Source: JBMOMT01 sp049324835
GTDB taxonomy: Bacteria > Chloroflexota > Anaerolineae > CAYNKW01
Assembly (NCBI GenBank): GCA_049324835.1
Contig: JBMOMT010000059.1
Span: 1-64,000, forward strand
Direction: 5' to 3'
Length of the DNA stretch: 64,000 nucleotides
A program made the translations under genes and the position numbers. This document shows positions 1 through 6,682 of the stretch, one piece after another; within the stretch, counting starts at the first letter, position 1; the number at the start of each line of letters is the position of its first letter. Below the pieces are notes generated by a model. It searched no databases, was not told where the DNA came from, and saw nothing but the letters and a program-made list of their open reading frames with translations.

Positions 1-135
1 AGGCCCCCTTTCGGGGGCAGGCCCCCTTTCGGGGGCAGGCCCCCTTTCGGGGGCAGGCCCCCTGTCGGGGGCAGGCCCCCTTTCGGGGGCAGGCCCCCGT
101 TCGGGGGCAGGCCCCCTTTCGGGGGCAGGCCCCCT
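1..135. repeat. tandem array of 18-bp hairpin repeats
   Basis: Seven complete head-to-tail copies of an 18-bp unit (AGGCCCCCTTTCGGGGGC) and the first 9 bases of an eighth. Copies 4 and 6 carry single changes in the loop. Each unit contains GCCCCC and GGGGGC around a 4-base loop, so every copy can fold as a 6-bp hairpin. The unit is 18 bp, hence in frame with the NACHT gene reading through it on the minus strand, where it would encode a Leu-Pro-Pro-Lys-Gly-Gly hexapeptide. The window begins exactly at a unit boundary, so the array may extend further left or may mark an assembly break. Confidence 0.95.
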
Positions 136-2303
136 CCGTCGTCCGCACCCTGTGGTATTTTCACCCAGTCGCTCAGCGCGCGCAGCAGCTCGGCCTCGGT
201 GAGCAGGGCGTCGCGCACCTCGGCGGCGCGGTGCCGCTCGGCCAGAGAGAGCGCGCCCTCGGTTTGTGCCAGGGCGGCCAGCCAGCCGTCCAGCCGGCGC
301 AGCAGGGCCGGGCCGTCGCGCTCGGCGCGCACGTCGGCGGTGCCCACCTCCAGCAGCGCCTCGCCGCCGATGACGGGCGCCAGCCAGGTTTTGTCGTCGC
401 CCGGCGGGGCCGGCGGGCTGGCGGCGGGCTCTTCGGGGCACAGTTTTTGCACGGCGGCCACACCGCGCGCCGCTTTGGCCTGGCGGGCGGCCAGCACGAA
501 CACCTCACGCCAGCGGCCGGGGTCGGCGGCGACCAGTTCGGCGGCCTGGGCCTCGCCGCCGGGCTGATCCATCAGGTGGCAGCCGGCCAGGTATTCCTGG
601 AAGGTGCGGTGGGGAAAGGTATACAGGCGGGGGCCGTCTTTTTCTCGCCGGCCGCGGCTCAGCAGCAGGCCGGCGCGCTGCTCGATGTATTCCAGGACGA
701 TGGCTGCCCTGTCGCGGCTGCCCTGCAACAGGCCACACAGGTCTTCCAGCAGGGCCGGCTCTTCGATGTTCGCCTCGCCGGGTTGGCCGCCGTGGGTCTG
801 GTGGGCGCGAAAGGCCGTCTTTTGCACGGCCCGCCGGATGTGGGTCATGGTCAGACCGGGCAGGCCCAGCCGCTCGATGAGGCCCGGCTCGGTTTTGCCG
901 CTCACCTCTTTGGCCTCGTTCCAGCGGCGCAGCAGCAGCTCGACGATGGAATCGTACAGGTCCACCCGGTCGTCGGGCAGTTTGCCGCCAGAGCTTTCCA
1001 GGATGGCGATCAGCGTCAGCAGCAGCGGTCGCTGGGCCAGGTGCAGCAGGTCTGGACGCTGCACGACGGTTTTCAACCGCCCGACCTTTTCGTTGGCCAG
1101 CGACCGGTCGAACCAGCGGGCGGCGACGGCGGCGTCGAACCAGCGGTCTAAAAAGGCGGCTATTTGTTCGGGGCTAAAGTTATCCAGGGTGTGGCTGTGG
1201 GCCGCCTCGAAACCGGCCAGCCGTTTATCCGGGTCGGCCGGGTCGTAGGCATAGATGCGGCTGGTGACGAGCACCCGTGCGCCCACGCTGCCGGCAAAAG
1301 CGGCGGCGGCCTGGCGCACGCGGTCGTACTGGGCCAGGGGCACTTCGTCCAGGCCATCGAGCAGCAGCAGGGCCTGGTTTTCGGCGACCAGGCGGGCCTT
1401 GAGGGCCGGGAAAAAAGCCTCCCAGCCCAGTATTTTCAGCCCCTCGTGCAGAAAGCCCCACAGATGACTGGCCTCACCTCGTTTGATGTCGGCCAGCCCC
1501 TCCCAGGCGGCGAATTCGCGCAGCAGCACCCGCACCGGCAGCAGCGGGCCGTGATGCCAGTCGTCGCCCAGGTAATGGCCCAGGCGGCCATCGTGATACA
1601 GCCCCTCTCGGGCCAGGCACCAGGCCAGGTAGTTGACGAAGGTGCTTTTGCCGCTGCCGGGGTCGCCGCGCAGCACGGCGCGCCGGGCGCGGTCTACCGC
1701 TTGCAACGCCGTCAGCGGGCGGCGCTCGCGCTCGTCGGGCGCAATGCCCTGGCGTCTGGCATCGTCGAGGCTGGTGGTGGTGTTGAGGGCCACGTAAACC
1801 GCGTCCAGGGACAGGGTTTCCTTGCCCGCCTGGGCCACGCCGGGGTCGATGCCGCGCAACTGGAGCAGGCTCAGTTCTTCGTACAGCTTTTGTAGATAGC
1901 GGCGTTCCAGCGTCTCGGTGGGGGTCGCGTCGGGCGGCAGGGCCGGGGGAGTTTCTTTCGGCTTCTCACCCCCGTTGGCAGGTGCTGGAGCTTGCGTCTG
2001 CGGCGGGGATTGGCGGCGCAACCCGGCCCACACCTTGACGCCGACCAGCAGCAGCCCAAAGATGAGCATGATCACCGGGAACCATTGGAAGGCCGGCGCA
2101 TGGGCCAACACGTCGGGCTTGATGATCAGCCCGACGAAGGCCAGCAAGGCCACAAACATGGCGCCGATGCCGAACACAAAAGTGGGATGGCCGTTGAGGT
2201 TGGTGACGATGCTTTTCAGAACGTCACCGATTTGCTGCACAGCAACCGTCTGGACTTCTGGGGCTTTTTCCGAGGAATCAGCGGTGGGTTTGGGTTCGGC
2301 CAT
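1..2303 (-). CDS. membrane-anchored NACHT-type STAND NTPase, 3' end beyond window
   Basis: Open frame on the minus strand from the ATG at 2303, which has a GGAGGT SD 5 nt upstream, to the window edge; at least 767 codons. Two hydrophobic segments lie at about residues 40-61 and 75-92, followed by a Pro-rich linker. A NACHT-like NTPase domain follows: P-loop GDPGSGKST at 213-221 and a Walker B LLLLDGLDE with Asp at 316. A helical region follows, and then the frame enters the hairpin repeat array just after a WVKIPQG segment near residue 713. That segment resembles the opening of an FGE/SUMF1 domain, but the domain itself is not in the window. NACHT proteins are signal-sensing ATPases often used in defence or regulation; the role here is unknown. 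The gene is probably monocistronic. Confidence 0.85.
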   Translation of the reverse strand, partial: MAEPKPTADSSEKAPEVQTVAVQQIGDVLKSIVTNLNGHPTFVFGIGAMFVALLAFVGLIIKPDVLAHAPAFQWFPVIMLIFGLLLVGVKVWAGLRRQSPPQTQAPAPANGGEKPKETPPALPPDATPTETLERRYLQKLYEELSLLQLRGIDPGVAQAGKETLSLDAVYVALNTTTSLDDARRQGIAPDERERRPLTALQAVDRARRAVLRGDPGSGKSTFVNYLAWCLAREGLYHDGRLGHYLGDDWHHGPLLPVRVLLREFAAWEGLADIKRGEASHLWGFLHEGLKILGWEAFFPALKARLVAENQALLLLDGLDEVPLAQYDRVRQAAAAFAGSVGARVLVTSRIYAYDPADPDKRLAGFEAAHSHTLDNFSPEQIAAFLDRWFDAAVAARWFDRSLANEKVGRLKTVVQRPDLLHLAQRPLLLTLIAILESSGGKLPDDRVDLYDSIVELLLRRWNEAKEVSGKTEPGLIERLGLPGLTMTHIRRAVQKTAFRAHQTHGGQPGEANIEEPALLEDLCGLLQGSRDRAAIVLEYIEQRAGLLLSRGRREKDGPRLYTFPHRTFQEYLAGCHLMDQPGGEAQAAELVAADPGRWREVFVLAARQAKAARGVAAVQKLCPEEPAASPPAPPGDDKTWLAPVIGGEALLEVGTADVRAERDGPALLRRLDGWLAALAQTEGALSLAERHRAAEVRDALLTEAELLRALSDWVKIPQGADDGGGLPPKGGLPPNGGLPPKGGLPPTGGLPPKGGLPPKGGLPPKGG

Positions 2304-2353
2304 GGAGCACCTCCATTGCGGTTCGTTGCACATTTGTGGTTGAGAGTCACGAC

Positions 2354-2382
2354 ATTATAACACAGGTTGGCGATGGGGGGAA
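2354..2382 (-). promoter_or_regulatory. putative promoter of the NACHT gene
   Basis: A consensus -10 TATAAT (minus strand, 2359-2354) lies about 50 bp upstream of the NACHT start. The hexamer 17 bp further up is TTCCCC, a poor -35, so only the -10 is convincing. Confidence 0.4.
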
Positions 2383-2397
2383 GAGTCTACCCTCCCG

Positions 2398-2420
2398 CAG
2401 GTGACAGTCACTGTCACCTG
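2398..2420. repeat. perfect 10-bp inverted repeat between tsaC and the NACHT gene
   Basis: CAGGTGACAG and CTGTCACCTG flank a 3-nt centre (TCA). It lies 17 bp downstream of the tsaC stop and upstream of the NACHT promoter. It could be a terminator stem, although no T-run follows, or an operator for the NACHT gene. Confidence 0.6.
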
Positions 2421-2436
2421 ACGGCATGCCGCGCCC

Positions 2437-3063
2437 CTACAAGAGCCTGCTCAACGCCGCCTGTGTCACCGGGCCGGGCCGCAGCAGCCGCGGCGGGTCG
2501 GTGGTGAGATCGAGCAGGGTGGAGGGCACGCCGCCGGGGCAGGGGCCGCCATCCAGGATGAGGTCGATGCGCCCGCCGAGCTGAGCCAGCACCTCCTGGG
2601 CGGTGACCGGGCTGGGACCGCCGGAGCGATTGGCGCTGCTGGCGGCCAGGGGCGCGCCCAGGGCGGCGATGAGGGCGCGGGCGGTGGGGTGATCCGGCAC
2701 GCGCACGGCCACCGTATCACCGCCGGCTGTGAGCACGGCGGGCAGGGTCGGCTGGCGCGGCAGCACCAGCGTCAGCGGGCCGGGCCAAAAGCGCTCGGCC
2801 AGGCGGCGGGCGGCGGGCGGCACGGCGCGGGCGACGAGGGGCAGATCGGCGGCGGAGGCCAGCAGCACCGGGATGGCCATGTGGCGCGGCCGCTCTTTGG
2901 CGGCGAACAGCCGCTCGACGGCGGCGGCGTCGAGGGCGGGCGCGCCCAGGCCGTAGACGGTGTCGGTGGCAAAGGCCACCAGCCCGCCGCAGGCCAGCAG
3001 CCGGGCGGCGTGGGCGATGGTGTTGGCCGAGTCGGCGGGTAATAACCGGGTGTTTAGAGCCAT
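2437..3063 (-). CDS. tsaC: L-threonylcarbamoyladenylate synthase (TsaC/Sua5/YrdC family)
   Basis: 208 residues, the length of the single-domain TsaC/YrdC type rather than the longer Sua5 type. The enzyme makes threonylcarbamoyl-AMP from threonine, bicarbonate and ATP, the first step of t6A37 modification of ANN-decoding tRNAs. Visible signatures are the N-terminal FATDTVYGLG, the AAKERPRHMAIP loop that binds substrate, and SSANRSG near residue 160. The ATG at 3063 lies inside the 3' end of vapC (10-bp overlap), so translation is probably coupled to the toxin gene. The frame stays open further upstream, but there it only mirrors vapC. tsaC commonly neighbours prfA and prmC, as it nearly does here. 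Confidence 0.93.
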   Translation of the reverse strand: MALNTRLLPADSANTIAHAARLLACGGLVAFATDTVYGLGAPALDAAAVERLFAAKERPRHMAIPVLLASAADLPLVARAVPPAARRLAERFWPGPLTLVLPRQPTLPAVLTAGGDTVAVRVPDHPTARALIAALGAPLAASSANRSGGPSPVTAQEVLAQLGGRIDLILDGGPCPGGVPSTLLDLTTDPPRLLRPGPVTQAALSRLL

Positions 3064-3458
3064 AACACAGGGATCAACGATTCGATTTGTTTGAATTCTG
3101 GATCGCCGGTAACGAGGGTGGCCTCTAGCTCTTGGGCCAGAGCGACAGCAAAAGCGTCGGCGTAAGAGATGGCATGGTGGGCTTTGACTTGAGCGGCTGC
3201 CAGGATGCGCTCCGGCGTGGCCTCGGCAAGCTGAATGGGCAGTTGAAAGAGATCGGTCAGAATCTCGGCGGCGGCGGTATCTCCCAGTTTTCGCCCCACG
3301 TTGTAGACAATCTCGCCCAGGTTGATCCAACTCAGGAAGGCGAGGATATTGTCTGCCCTGGCCCGTTTTAGCAAGTCTTTGACCACCGGGCCGGACGGTT
3401 CGGCCTGAAAGTAGGCCAGCACGGCAAAGCTATCCAGTACGTAGCTGGGCCTCTTCAC
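3054..3458 (-). CDS. vapC: PIN-domain toxin ribonuclease (VapC-like)
   Basis: 134 residues with the four acidic positions expected of a PIN nuclease: Asp9 (in VLDSFAVLAY), Glu49 (NLGEIVY), Asp101 (YADAFAVALA) and Asp119 (VTGDPEF). VapC toxins are Mg-dependent RNases restrained by a cognate antitoxin. Start is GTG at 3458 with an AGGAGG SD 9 nt upstream, inside the end of the antitoxin gene (29-bp overlap), a typical antitoxin-first arrangement. The stop overlaps the tsaC start by 10 bp. The RNA target cannot be predicted from sequence. Confidence 0.88.
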   Translation of the reverse strand: MKRPSYVLDSFAVLAYFQAEPSGPVVKDLLKRARADNILAFLSWINLGEIVYNVGRKLGDTAAAEILTDLFQLPIQLAEATPERILAAAQVKAHHAISYADAFAVALAQELEATLVTGDPEFKQIESLIPVLWL

Positions 3459-3699
3459 GTTCCAGCTCCTCCTCGCGGTCTTTGAGCAGTGCTTGAGTCA
3501 AGGATGGCTCGGCTGCCAGTTTGCCGTAAAGCGTTTCGATGGGGTTGGGAACCTGGGGGACGATGACGATTTTGCCGTTTGCTTCTCGAAATTCCACCAT
3601 CGTTCCGGGCGTCAGACCGTAGCGGCGGCGCAGCGCTGCCGGGATGACGACCCAGCCCTTGGCCGAGACTCTGGCTTGTTTGATTTTCGGAGCTTCCAT
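3430..3699 (-). CDS. vapB: AbrB/SpoVT-type antitoxin of the VapBC pair
   Basis: 89 residues. The N-terminal half has the swapped-hairpin AbrB signature (ARVSAKGWVVIP, then LRRRYGLTPGTMVEF) that binds DNA. The acidic, helical C-terminus (DREEELEREEAQLR) would wrap the toxin. The ATG at 3699 is preferred because a GGGGAGG SD sits 5 nt upstream; a longer TTG-initiated frame from 3720 would place that SD inside the gene. It is expected to repress its own promoter through the inverted repeat just upstream. Confidence 0.87.
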   Translation of the reverse strand: MEAPKIKQARVSAKGWVVIPAALRRRYGLTPGTMVEFREANGKIVIVPQVPNPIETLYGKLAAEPSLTQALLKDREEELEREEAQLRTG

Positions 3700-3723
3700 G
3701 AGCACCTCCCCGGCACTCAAAAC

Positions 3724-3752
3724 GTTATACGTAGATACAAGAAAAGTATAAC
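3724..3752 (-). promoter_or_regulatory. candidate VapB operator/promoter
   Basis: GTTATAC (3724-3730) and GTATAAC (3746-3752) form a perfect 7-bp inverted repeat separated by 15 bp, immediately upstream of vapB. On the minus strand the distal arm includes TATACT, which could serve as -10. Spaced AT-rich half-sites suit autoregulation by a VapBC complex. This is inference from position and symmetry. Confidence 0.5.
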
Positions 3753-3753
3753 A

Positions 3754-4569
3754 TCAAAGTGAGCCGGTGTCAATCCCAGCCAGGATGTACTGCTCAATGG
3801 CCACTGCCACGCCATCCTGCTCCACGGGCGGCAGGATCACATCGGCGATGGCTTGTAGATCGGGATGGGCGTTGCCCATAGCCATGCCCAGACCGGCCCA
3901 GGCGATCATGTCGGCGTCGTTGTCGTTATCGCCGATGGCTGCCGTTTCCGATTGGGCGATGCCCAGCCGTTCGGCCAGTTGGGCCAGGGCCTGGCCCTTG
4001 GAGGCGTCCAGCGGGTTGCCCTCCACGAAATTTCGGTGCGAGCGCACGATGCGCAGCCGGCCGTCAAAGTGAGCCCGCAGCTCGGGCAAGATGGCGTCGG
4101 CCTCGTGCGGTTCGGCGATGATGATGAATTTACTCGGCGGCCGGTCGATGGCCGCGGTTAGATCGGAGACGATATGCAGCGGCAGGCTGAACATCTTGTC
4201 GTACAGAGAGCGATGGTGTTGCAGGCCGGTCAGGTAGACCTGATCGTCCAGGTAGAGGGTCAGGTGCCAGCCGCGCTGCTGGCTGAGGGCGACGATTTCG
4301 TGGGCCAGTTCGAGGGGCATGGTCGAGTGGTGCAGCACCAGGCCGCTGATGGGGTCCTGGACCAGGCCGCCCTGGGTGCAGATGAGGGGCAGAGTGATGC
4401 CCAACTCGCGGGCGTAGGGCAGGGTGGAGGGGTAGGCGCGGCCGGTGGCGATGGTGACGGCCACGCCGCGAGCCATAGCCAATGCCACCGCCGCCTTGAC
4501 GCGGGGCGTGATGACAAAAGTCTCGTCGATGAGGGTGCCGTCCAGATCGCAGGCCAAAAGCCGGTACAC
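3754..4569 (-). CDS. Cof-type HAD-superfamily phosphatase
   Basis: 271 residues. Motif I DLDGT is at the N-terminus (nucleophile Asp and acid/base Asp), IATGR is motif II, the Lys of DASKGQALAQL is motif III and IGDNDNDADMI is motif IV. The large middle cap (about residues 80-190) is the type C2 cap of Cof/YidA-like sugar-phosphate phosphatases, so the substrate is probably a phosphorylated sugar or cofactor. The GTG at 4569 has a GGAG SD 5 nt upstream; another GTG at 4587 in the same frame has no SD. It follows prmC by 27 bp and probably shares its transcript. Confidence 0.85.
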   Translation of the reverse strand: MYRLLACDLDGTLIDETFVITPRVKAAVALAMARGVAVTIATGRAYPSTLPYARELGITLPLICTQGGLVQDPISGLVLHHSTMPLELAHEIVALSQQRGWHLTLYLDDQVYLTGLQHHRSLYDKMFSLPLHIVSDLTAAIDRPPSKFIIIAEPHEADAILPELRAHFDGRLRIVRSHRNFVEGNPLDASKGQALAQLAERLGIAQSETAAIGDNDNDADMIAWAGLGMAMGNAHPDLQAIADVILPPVEQDGVAVAIEQYILAGIDTGSL

Positions 4570-4596
4570 GGTGACTCCACTTGCCACAGGGCAGGC

Positions 4597-5490
4597 TCAA
4601 GTTTCGATGATCATCAGGCGGTCACGAGCGCCGTGATCCTGGCGCACCTGAATCTGTGCCGATGGGAAGAAATGGCGGGCGCGGGCCAGCGCCAGATCGC
4701 CCTGTGCCGCACCGATCTCGATCAGGATGACACCCTGGGGCAGGAGATAGGACATGGCCTGACTCAGCAGGCGTTCCACGACGCTCAGGCCGTCCGCGCC
4801 GCCGTCCAGGGCCAATCGAGGCTCAAAGCGGACGATGTGAGGCGGCAGGTAGGCCAGCTCGTCCTCGGAAACGTAGGGCAGGTTGGCGGCAATCAGGTGC
4901 ACCGGTTCGGGCAGCGGCGCCAGCAGGTCGCCGTGCAACAGTCGGATGCGGCTGGCCACGGCGTGGTGTTGGGTATTGCGGGCGGCGACCTGCAGCGCGT
5001 CTGCGGAAACGTCGGTGGCATAGAGGGTGAGGCGCGGGCAGCTTGTCGCCAGGCTGATCGCCACCACGCCGCTGCCGGTGCCCACGTCGGCAACGATCAG
5101 ATGGCGGCAGTCTATCTGGCGCGTTTGTAGCCAGGCGATGGCCTCCTCGACGAGCAACTCGGTCTCTGGACGAGGGATGAGCACCCGGTTATCGACATAA
5201 AAACTCAGGCCGAAAAACTCTTGTTGTTCCAGGAGGTAGGCCAGGGGCTCACCCTGGGCGTGGCGATGGCTCAGGTCGCCGAAAACGGCCATCTGTTCCG
5301 GGGATAGGGTCTGTTCCGGGTAGGCGTGCAGCCGGGCGCGGTGCCAGCCCAGGCTGTGGGCCAGCAGCAGTTCGGCGTCCAGGCGGGGGGTATCGGTGAG
5401 CAGGGGTGAGAACTGGCGCGCGGCCCAAGCGATGGCATCGCGGATGGCCGTGGGTTGGGTTGGCGAGGGTGGCAGAGTGGATCCGTTCAC
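4597..5490 (-). CDS. prmC: peptide chain release factor N5-glutamine methyltransferase
   Basis: 297 residues. PrmC methylates the Gln of the GGQ motif in release factors RF1 and RF2. The N-terminal helical domain that grips the release factor is followed by the RPETE loop (about residue 107), the AdoMet motif VGTGSG and the catalytic ANLPY motif. The latter is a variant of the usual NPPY with Leu in place of the first Pro; Asn, the second Pro and Tyr are kept. GTG start at 5490 overlaps the prfA stop by 4 nt (GTGA), indicating translational coupling to its own substrate's gene. Confidence 0.95.
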   Translation of the reverse strand: MNGSTLPPSPTQPTAIRDAIAWAARQFSPLLTDTPRLDAELLLAHSLGWHRARLHAYPEQTLSPEQMAVFGDLSHRHAQGEPLAYLLEQQEFFGLSFYVDNRVLIPRPETELLVEEAIAWLQTRQIDCRHLIVADVGTGSGVVAISLATSCPRLTLYATDVSADALQVAARNTQHHAVASRIRLLHGDLLAPLPEPVHLIAANLPYVSEDELAYLPPHIVRFEPRLALDGGADGLSVVERLLSQAMSYLLPQGVILIEIGAAQGDLALARARHFFPSAQIQVRQDHGARDRLMIIET

Positions 5491-6560
5491 GAGAGGCTCT
5501 CGCTTTCCAACTGGCGGGCCTGGGCATCGGCAATGAGGGTCTCGATGAACTCGTCCAGGTCGCCATCGAGCACGTTGATCAGGCGGTGGCTGCTGAGGCT
5601 GATGCGATGGTCGGTGACGCGGTTTTGGGGAAAGTTGTAGGTGCGAATCTTTTCGCTGCGCTCACCGCTGCCCACCTGGGAACGCCGGGCGGCGTCGATC
5701 TCTTGATCTTGTTTACGTTGCTCCATCTCGTACAGGCGGGCGCGCAGCACCCCCATGGCCCGGCGGCGGTTCTGGGTCTGGGAGCGCTCGCTTTCGCAGG
5801 TGACGACCATGCCGGTGGGTTTGTGGATGATGCGCACGGCGGTGGCGTTTTTTTGCATGTGCTGTCCACCAGGTCCGGAGGAGGTATAGACTTCCATTTC
5901 GATGTCGTTGGGATTGATCTCGACTTCGACTTCGTCCACTTCGGGCAGCACGGCCACCGTGGCTGTGGAGGTGTGAATGCGGCCGCTGGATTCGGTGACC
6001 GGCACGCGTTGCACACGATGGACGCCGCTCTCGTACTTGAGGCGAGAAAACGCTCCGGCGCCCCGTACTTCGAAAATGACCTCTTTGAAGCCGCCCACGC
6101 CGGTTTCGTGGGCATCGAGCATCTCTGTTTTCCAGCCCTGGCCTTCGGCGTAACGGGAGTACATACGAAAGAGATCGGCGGCAAACAGCCCGGCCTCGTC
6201 TCCGCCGGTGCCGGCGCGGATCTCCATGATGACGTTACGTTCGTCGCGCGGGTCCTGGGGCAGGAGCAGCCGTTGCAGCTCGTTTTGCAGGTCGGCTTGT
6301 TTTATCTCTAGCGCGGCGATCTCGTCCTGAACCATCTGGCGCATGTCGGGGTCCAGCTCGTCTTGTTGCATCAGGTGGGTGGCTTGCAGTTCTCTGTCGA
6401 CGGCGATGGAACGCCGATAGGTCTCTACGATGGCCTCGATGTCGGCCCTTTCCTGGGCGTATTGCGCCAGACGGGTGTGGTCGGCGGCGACGTCTGGATC
6501 GGCCATCAGGGCCGTCAACTCTTCATAACGTGTTTCGATCAGTTTCAATCGATCTTGCAT
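5487..6560 (-). CDS. prfA: peptide chain release factor 1
   Basis: 357 residues, normal RF1 length. It recognises UAA and UAG stop codons and triggers peptide release. The codon-reading PxT motif is PVT (in RVQRVPVTESSGR), which separates RF1 from RF2 (SPF). The catalytic GGQ is in SSGPGGQHMQKNATAVR; this flank differs slightly from the common AGGQHVN. The ATG at 6560 has AGAGGA upstream; the frame remains open to 6644, but that extension has no RF1 character and contains the promoter. First gene of prfA-prmC-HAD. Confidence 0.97.
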   Translation of the reverse strand: MQDRLKLIETRYEELTALMADPDVAADHTRLAQYAQERADIEAIVETYRRSIAVDRELQATHLMQQDELDPDMRQMVQDEIAALEIKQADLQNELQRLLLPQDPRDERNVIMEIRAGTGGDEAGLFAADLFRMYSRYAEGQGWKTEMLDAHETGVGGFKEVIFEVRGAGAFSRLKYESGVHRVQRVPVTESSGRIHTSTATVAVLPEVDEVEVEINPNDIEMEVYTSSGPGGQHMQKNATAVRIIHKPTGMVVTCESERSQTQNRRRAMGVLRARLYEMEQRKQDQEIDAARRSQVGSGERSEKIRTYNFPQNRVTDHRISLSSHRLINVLDGDLDEFIETLIADAQARQLESESLS

Positions 6561-6593
6561 GGGTTCCTCTCTGGCAGCACAACAGTGGGGGTA

Positions 6594-6622
6594 ATTATAA
6601 ACGATGCGCCGCGTGGCGTCAA
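6594..6622 (-). promoter_or_regulatory. sigma-70 promoter of prfA-prmC
   Basis: Minus strand: TTGACG (6622-6617), 17-bp spacer, TATAAT (6599-6594). This is 11 of 12 consensus positions, placed about 33 bp upstream of the prfA ATG. Confidence 0.85.
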
Positions 6623-6627
6623 ACACA

Positions 6628-6658
6628 CAGCCGCCGAACGGCACCCGTTCGGCGGCTG
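6628..6658 (-). terminator. hairpin terminator of the IPT/TIG surface-protein gene
   Basis: A perfect 14-bp stem (CAGCCGCCGAACGG pairing with CCGTTCGGCGGCTG) around a 3-nt loop lies 24 bp downstream of the stop at 6683. It is followed on the minus strand only by a short T-rich stretch that already holds the prfA -35 box. Confidence 0.7.
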
Positions 6659-6682
6659 GGCGATGGCTGGTTTGGGGTCAGG

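Noticed and set aside
55..72. LPPTG-like sortase signal encoded by one repeat unit
   Set aside because: Only one of the repeat copies gives Thr at that position; it is followed by more repeats rather than a membrane helix and basic tail.
1..135. Possible CRISPR array at the left edge
   Set aside because: The units are directly abutting without spacers and each is itself a hairpin; it is a tandem repeat inside a reading frame.
231..1151. Long plus-strand open frame opposite the NACHT gene
   Set aside because: It is antisense to the P-loop protein, has Gln/Gly-rich composition typical of shadow frames in high-GC DNA and no recognisable motif or SD.
4861..4900. Loss of PrmC activity because NPPY reads NLPY
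   Set aside because: The Asn, second Pro and Tyr that contact the substrate Gln are kept, and this change is tolerated in the family, so activity is still expected.
4174..5130. 318-codon plus-strand frame over the HAD and prmC genes
   Set aside because: It lies opposite two clearly conserved genes and its sequence is a low-information Gln/His/Gly-rich shadow.
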